Below, piece after piece: positions 60,893 to 64,000 of a DNA stretch of 64,000 bases; positions within the stretch are counted from its first letter, which is position 1, and every line of letters begins with the position of its first letter. The notes below the pieces were generated by a model. The model searched no databases and was not told where the DNA came from. It was given only the letters and a program-made list of their open reading frames with translations. A program made the position numbers and the translations under genes. The DNA lies in assembly GCF_024347215.1 (NCBI RefSeq), contig NZ_AP025282.1:2294001-2358000 (forward strand), read 5' to 3'. The DNA comes from Aliamphritea ceti (GTDB lineage Bacteria > Pseudomonadota > Gammaproteobacteria > Pseudomonadales > Balneatricaceae).

Positions 60893-62488
60893 CTAGGCCA
60901 GATTCAGGCCTGGGAGTTCAGAGATTTCAAACTGATCAATTTGCCGTGGCGACATATGGTTTTTCGCATATTGTCTGTAAGTTCCGCTTGTCACAAAGAG
61001 TTCGAACAGTTTAGGGTCAAGCTGTCCGTCTTCGACCATACGTCCAAGAATATTCATTGCCTTAGACAGCAGCATACCTTTCTTATAAGGCCTGTCTGGT
61101 GAGGTGAGTGCCTCGAATACATCTGCGATACACATAATACGTGCTCTCAGCGATAACTGATCACCGGTAAGACCTCGGGGATAACCGCCGCCATTCATGT
61201 GCTCGTGATGATTACAGGCAATTTCCGGCACCTGTGATAACTGGCGAGGGTATTTCAGGGACTCAAGCATATCGATGGTTACCTTGATATGGTCCCGCAT
61301 GACCTGTCGTTCGTCCTCTGTCAAAGTGCCACGGTTAATGCATAGGTTGCTTACTTCATCTTCGCTGAGCAGGTTATGAATACCGTCTTCGTCTTCCCAG
61401 CGAATTTCACCGATGGCTTTCACGCGATTCTGATCCTCATCAGACATAAATTCTTTGCCGGTATTAGCCATACGCAAGAAGCTAAGGTCATCGCTGAGTT
61501 TTGTCAGTTGGTTATCCAGCTGTTGCTGTTGTTCTTCGGCGTCATGCGTAGTCAGGTGCGCACGTTGCTGCAGGAATGACAGTTGTAAATGCTGCTGATA
61601 GATCTTAAAACGACTGCTGATGAGTTCGATTCTGTCGAACATCGTATGTAGCTTAGTCGCCTTGTCGATGATGTATTCGGGAGTGGTGATTTTGCCGCAG
61701 TCGTGTAACCAGGCTGCAATACGTAATTCATACAGCTCCTGATCTGTTAGCTGAGTATCTGAAAAATGCCCCCGTTCGGCATCGTTAACGGCATCTGCCA
61801 GTAGCATGGCGATTTCCGGCACCTGTTCACAATGTTTACCTGTCACCGGTGATTTATGGTCAATGGCGCGGCCTATCAGTTTAATAAAAGACTCGAATAG
61901 CTCGCGTTGGGCATTAATCAGGCGTCGTTTAGTGAGTACGGTAGCTGCCAGAGAGGCGAGGGACTGCACCAGTTCCTTGTGTGTCTGATCAAACTCAATA
62001 ATAGCGCCATCTTCGTCCATGGCGTTTATCAGCTGTAACACACCGATAGTCACATTCTCATGATCATTCAGCGGCACACAAAGGAACGACTTGGAACGGT
62101 AGTTGAGTTGTTTATCAAAGTTGCGGGTGCCTGAGAAATCATACTGGGTGCAGCTGTAAGCATCTGGAATATTGATGGTCTGTTTAGAGACAAAGGTTTG
62201 CACTGCAACCAGCTTAGAGGCCTGTTGTCGGGAGTTGTATATTTCAATGGTTGGAAAGTTACTGGGTTTGCCATGAATACCCAGTGAGCGGTTATGCAGT
62301 ATGGCAATGTTCAGGTCATTATCACTGGATTCGTCCAGTGTATAGAGCGTACCACCATCAGCATTGGTAAGGTTCATGCAGCCCAGGATGATCCGATCCA
62401 GGAGTCGGACATGATCTGTCTCAGATGTCAGTGCTCCGGTCAGGTCAGCTAAATGCTGGATGATTTCCTGGGTTGAAAGGTGGCTCAT
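60893..62488 (-). CDS. GAF and HD-GYP domain protein, probable c-di-GMP phosphodiesterase
   Basis: This 531-residue protein has an N-terminal GAF domain (about 20-185: NADGGTLYTLDESSD, SKSFLCVPLNDHENVTIGVL) and a C-terminal HD-GYP domain. The HD motif is AAWLHDCGKITTPEYI, and the second part is ACNHHEHMNGGGYPRGL with DVFEALTSPDRPYKKGM. Between the two HD parts is an insertion of about 120 mostly helical, Gln-rich residues (EEQQQQLDNQLTKL), much longer than in standard HD-GYP proteins. Catalytic residues look intact. It lies 21 bp after a GGDEF-EAL gene on the same strand, so both act on c-di-GMP from one operon. Confidence 0.88.
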   Translation of the reverse strand: MSHLSTQEIIQHLADLTGALTSETDHVRLLDRIILGCMNLTNADGGTLYTLDESSDNDLNIAILHNRSLGIHGKPSNFPTIEIYNSRQQASKLVAVQTFVSKQTINIPDAYSCTQYDFSGTRNFDKQLNYRSKSFLCVPLNDHENVTIGVLQLINAMDEDGAIIEFDQTHKELVQSLASLAATVLTKRRLINAQRELFESFIKLIGRAIDHKSPVTGKHCEQVPEIAMLLADAVNDAERGHFSDTQLTDQELYELRIAAWLHDCGKITTPEYIIDKATKLHTMFDRIELISSRFKIYQQHLQLSFLQQRAHLTTHDAEEQQQQLDNQLTKLSDDLSFLRMANTGKEFMSDEDQNRVKAIGEIRWEDEDGIHNLLSEDEVSNLCINRGTLTEDERQVMRDHIKVTIDMLESLKYPRQLSQVPEIACNHHEHMNGGGYPRGLTGDQLSLRARIMCIADVFEALTSPDRPYKKGMLLSKAMNILGRMVEDGQLDPKLFELFVTSGTYRQYAKNHMSPRQIDQFEISELPGLNLA

Positions 62489-62509
62489 AAGTATGGTTTC
62501 CGGGTGTCA

Positions 62510-64000
62510 TTAACCAGCAATTTTGTTATGTGTTTGGCTATGTTGTTGGTTGATTGTAACTGGCTGTTTTTTAATGTGATTTTCTCGCAGATAGCGTATA
62601 GCAAATACGTCTCCGGGTACGGGTTTACCATAATAATACCCCTGGCCGTAATCACAGTTTTCCTCGCGGATAAACTGACTTTGCTCCTGCGTTTCTATGC
62701 CTTCAGCAACTACCTGTAAATCGAGACTGCGGGCGATTGAAATAATGGCGCGGGCGAGTTTTTGATCTTGTTTATTCTCAACAATGTTGGCGATAAAACT
62801 ACGGTCAATCTTAAGCGTGTCGAAAGAGTACTTCTTGAGATAACTTAATGAAGAGTATCCGGTACCAAAATCATCCAGCGAAGTGCGTACACCTAATTCC
62901 TGAATAGTACGAATGGTTTTAATGGCCCGGTGTTCGTCTTCAATCAGCACGCCTTCGGTTATTTCAATTTCCAGATATTCGGCAGGTAACTGGTAACATT
63001 CGAGCAGTTCAGCAATATACGCGCTGAACTGGTCGTCTTTGAATTGCATAGGCGAAATGTTAACAGCAATTCTAAAAGCTGCCGGAAATATTTTGTGCCA
63101 TCTGCTGGCCTGTTTTATAGCCGTGCGCAGTACAAAATTACCTATCTCGATGATTTGTCCGGTTTGTTCGGCAACATGAATAAACTGATCAGGCCGCACA
63201 TTGCCTAATACCGGGCTAAACCAGCGTAGCAATGCTTCTGCACCGACTGTATTGCCTGTTTGGGTACAGATAATGGGCTGGTAGTGAAGAATTAACTCGT
63301 CATTTCTTAGTGCTTCGGCCAGATGTGTTTCAAGTAAATAGCGCTGGTTAATAAGAGATTCTGTGGCTTCGCTGAAGAAACCATAACTGAGTTCCTGCTC
63401 TTTACTGGCCGTCATAGCTGCGCTGGCTTTCTGGATGAGCAACTGGGCATCCATGCTGTCGTGGGGAGCCATTGCAATGCCGATGTTGGCGATAACAGCA
63501 ATGGAATGCCCATGAATACTGTAGGCCTGGTGTATGAGTTTGTTTATTTGCTGCACCAGAACCAGTGTTTGTTCCTGAAAATCCTGAGCATTGGCCTGCA
63601 AAGGTTTTTGCGCCTGACTGATGATGACAAATTCATCGCCAATTATACGGGCAGCAAACTGATGGTGCTCCAGATTGCTTTGAATTCGCCGGGCCAGTTC
63701 ACGTAAAACGGTATCGCCGATGACATGGCCATAACTGTTGTTGATCGATTTAAAGTTGTTCAGGCTCAGGTATAAAATCGCAATGCCGCTTTCATTCTGG
63801 TCCAGTTGTTCAAGCTGGGCTTCTAGGCTTTGAAGCAATGAATTACGGTTAGCCAGACCAGTGAGGGCATCGTACTGTTGGTTGTATTGCAGAGTGTGTT
63901 CACTGGCGTTACGTCGGTCAATCTCATTACTGAGTTTACGATTCAGAGCTTCAAGCTCCTGAGTACGTTCAGCAATACGGGCTTCAAGTTGAATATTCGC
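62510..64000 (-). CDS. GGDEF-EAL domain protein (partial, N-terminus off right edge)
   Basis: The reading frame is open to the right edge. From there it reads a coiled coil (LEARIAERTQELEALNRKLS), then the GGDEF domain start YDALTGLANRNSLLQ, LYLSLNNFKSINNSYGHVIG, and an EAL domain (about the last 255 residues) with VGAEALLRWFSP, EITEGVLIEDE and SLDDFGTGYSSLSYLKKYSF. The GGDEF signature is IGDEF, with the first Gly lost, so cyclase activity is doubtful. The EAL catalytic motifs are intact, so it is probably a c-di-GMP phosphodiesterase. Any N-terminal sensor lies outside the window. Confidence 0.9.
   Translation of the reverse strand, partial: ANIQLEARIAERTQELEALNRKLSNEIDRRNASEHTLQYNQQYDALTGLANRNSLLQSLEAQLEQLDQNESGIAILYLSLNNFKSINNSYGHVIGDTVLRELARRIQSNLEHHQFAARIIGDEFVIISQAQKPLQANAQDFQEQTLVLVQQINKLIHQAYSIHGHSIAVIANIGIAMAPHDSMDAQLLIQKASAAMTASKEQELSYGFFSEATESLINQRYLLETHLAEALRNDELILHYQPIICTQTGNTVGAEALLRWFSPVLGNVRPDQFIHVAEQTGQIIEIGNFVLRTAIKQASRWHKIFPAAFRIAVNISPMQFKDDQFSAYIAELLECYQLPAEYLEIEITEGVLIEDEHRAIKTIRTIQELGVRTSLDDFGTGYSSLSYLKKYSFDTLKIDRSFIANIVENKQDQKLARAIISIARSLDLQVVAEGIETQEQSQFIREENCDYGQGYYYGKPVPGDVFAIRYLRENHIKKQPVTINQQHSQTHNKIAG

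Overview
The window reads as chromosome of a marine gammaproteobacterium, most like the Oceanospirillaceae (Marinobacterium, Neptunomonas or Amphritea type). The grounds are moderate GC, a TRAP transporter inside an aromatic-acid pathway, a Vibrio-like exopolysaccharide export operon, and several cyclic-nucleotide and c-di-GMP signalling proteins. The genus is an inference. I see no rRNA, tRNA, insertion sequence or CRISPR array.

Region 1 (1-20.9 kb) is a nearly complete 4-hydroxyphenylacetate (homoprotocatechuate meta-cleavage) regulon. It holds a two-component FMN hydroxylase (reductase at 1-638, cut by the left edge, and an acyl-CoA-dehydrogenase-fold oxygenase at 2076), the AraC-type activator HpaA, ring-cleavage HpaD, HpaE, HpaF, split HpaG1/HpaG2, HpaH, HpaI and a succinate-semialdehyde dehydrogenase that feeds the TCA cycle. 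A DctPQM TRAP transporter with a universal stress protein and the MarR repressor HpaR complete it. A 16-bp palindrome of the form TTAA-N4-TTAA lies in front of every hpa transcription unit I can define (seven copies) and is the probable HpaR operator. A Tat-targeted LigB-type dioxygenase flanks the regulon.

Region 2 (20.9-31.5 kb) is an exopolysaccharide export and assembly locus related to Vibrio vps: outer-membrane barrel, Wza-like export protein, Wzc-like kinase, PHP-type phosphatase, VpsP-like protein and a Wzy/WaaL-type polymerase. The WcaJ-type initiating transferase is frameshifted at a G tract. Region 3 (31.5-41.6 kb) is a strikingly AT-rich, tightly overlapping serotype-type cluster (uronic-acid nucleotide sugar genes, wzx, wzy, glycosyltransferases, acetyltransferases), probably horizontally acquired. 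Region 4 (41.6-49.7 kb) supplies nucleotide sugars: manC, galE and rmlBACD. It also holds a decayed galE fragment and a duplicated LysR 3' end, which suggest repeated recombination.

Region 5 (48.7-54.2 kb) is a LysR-controlled Rieske oxygenase, aldehyde dehydrogenase and rubredoxin-reductase fusion module of unknown substrate. Region 6 (54.3-64 kb) is a signalling locus. It has a Slam-like TPR/barrel protein, a secreted FecR-domain protein, a CHASE2 nucleotide cyclase divergent from a class II cyclic-nucleotide phosphodiesterase, a GAF/HD-GYP protein and a GGDEF-EAL protein cut by the right edge.

Across the window several genes end in short tandem arrays (13-19 bp units, usually three or more copies) that straddle the stop codon and often lie just before a hairpin terminator. 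This is the least explained signal in the sequence.
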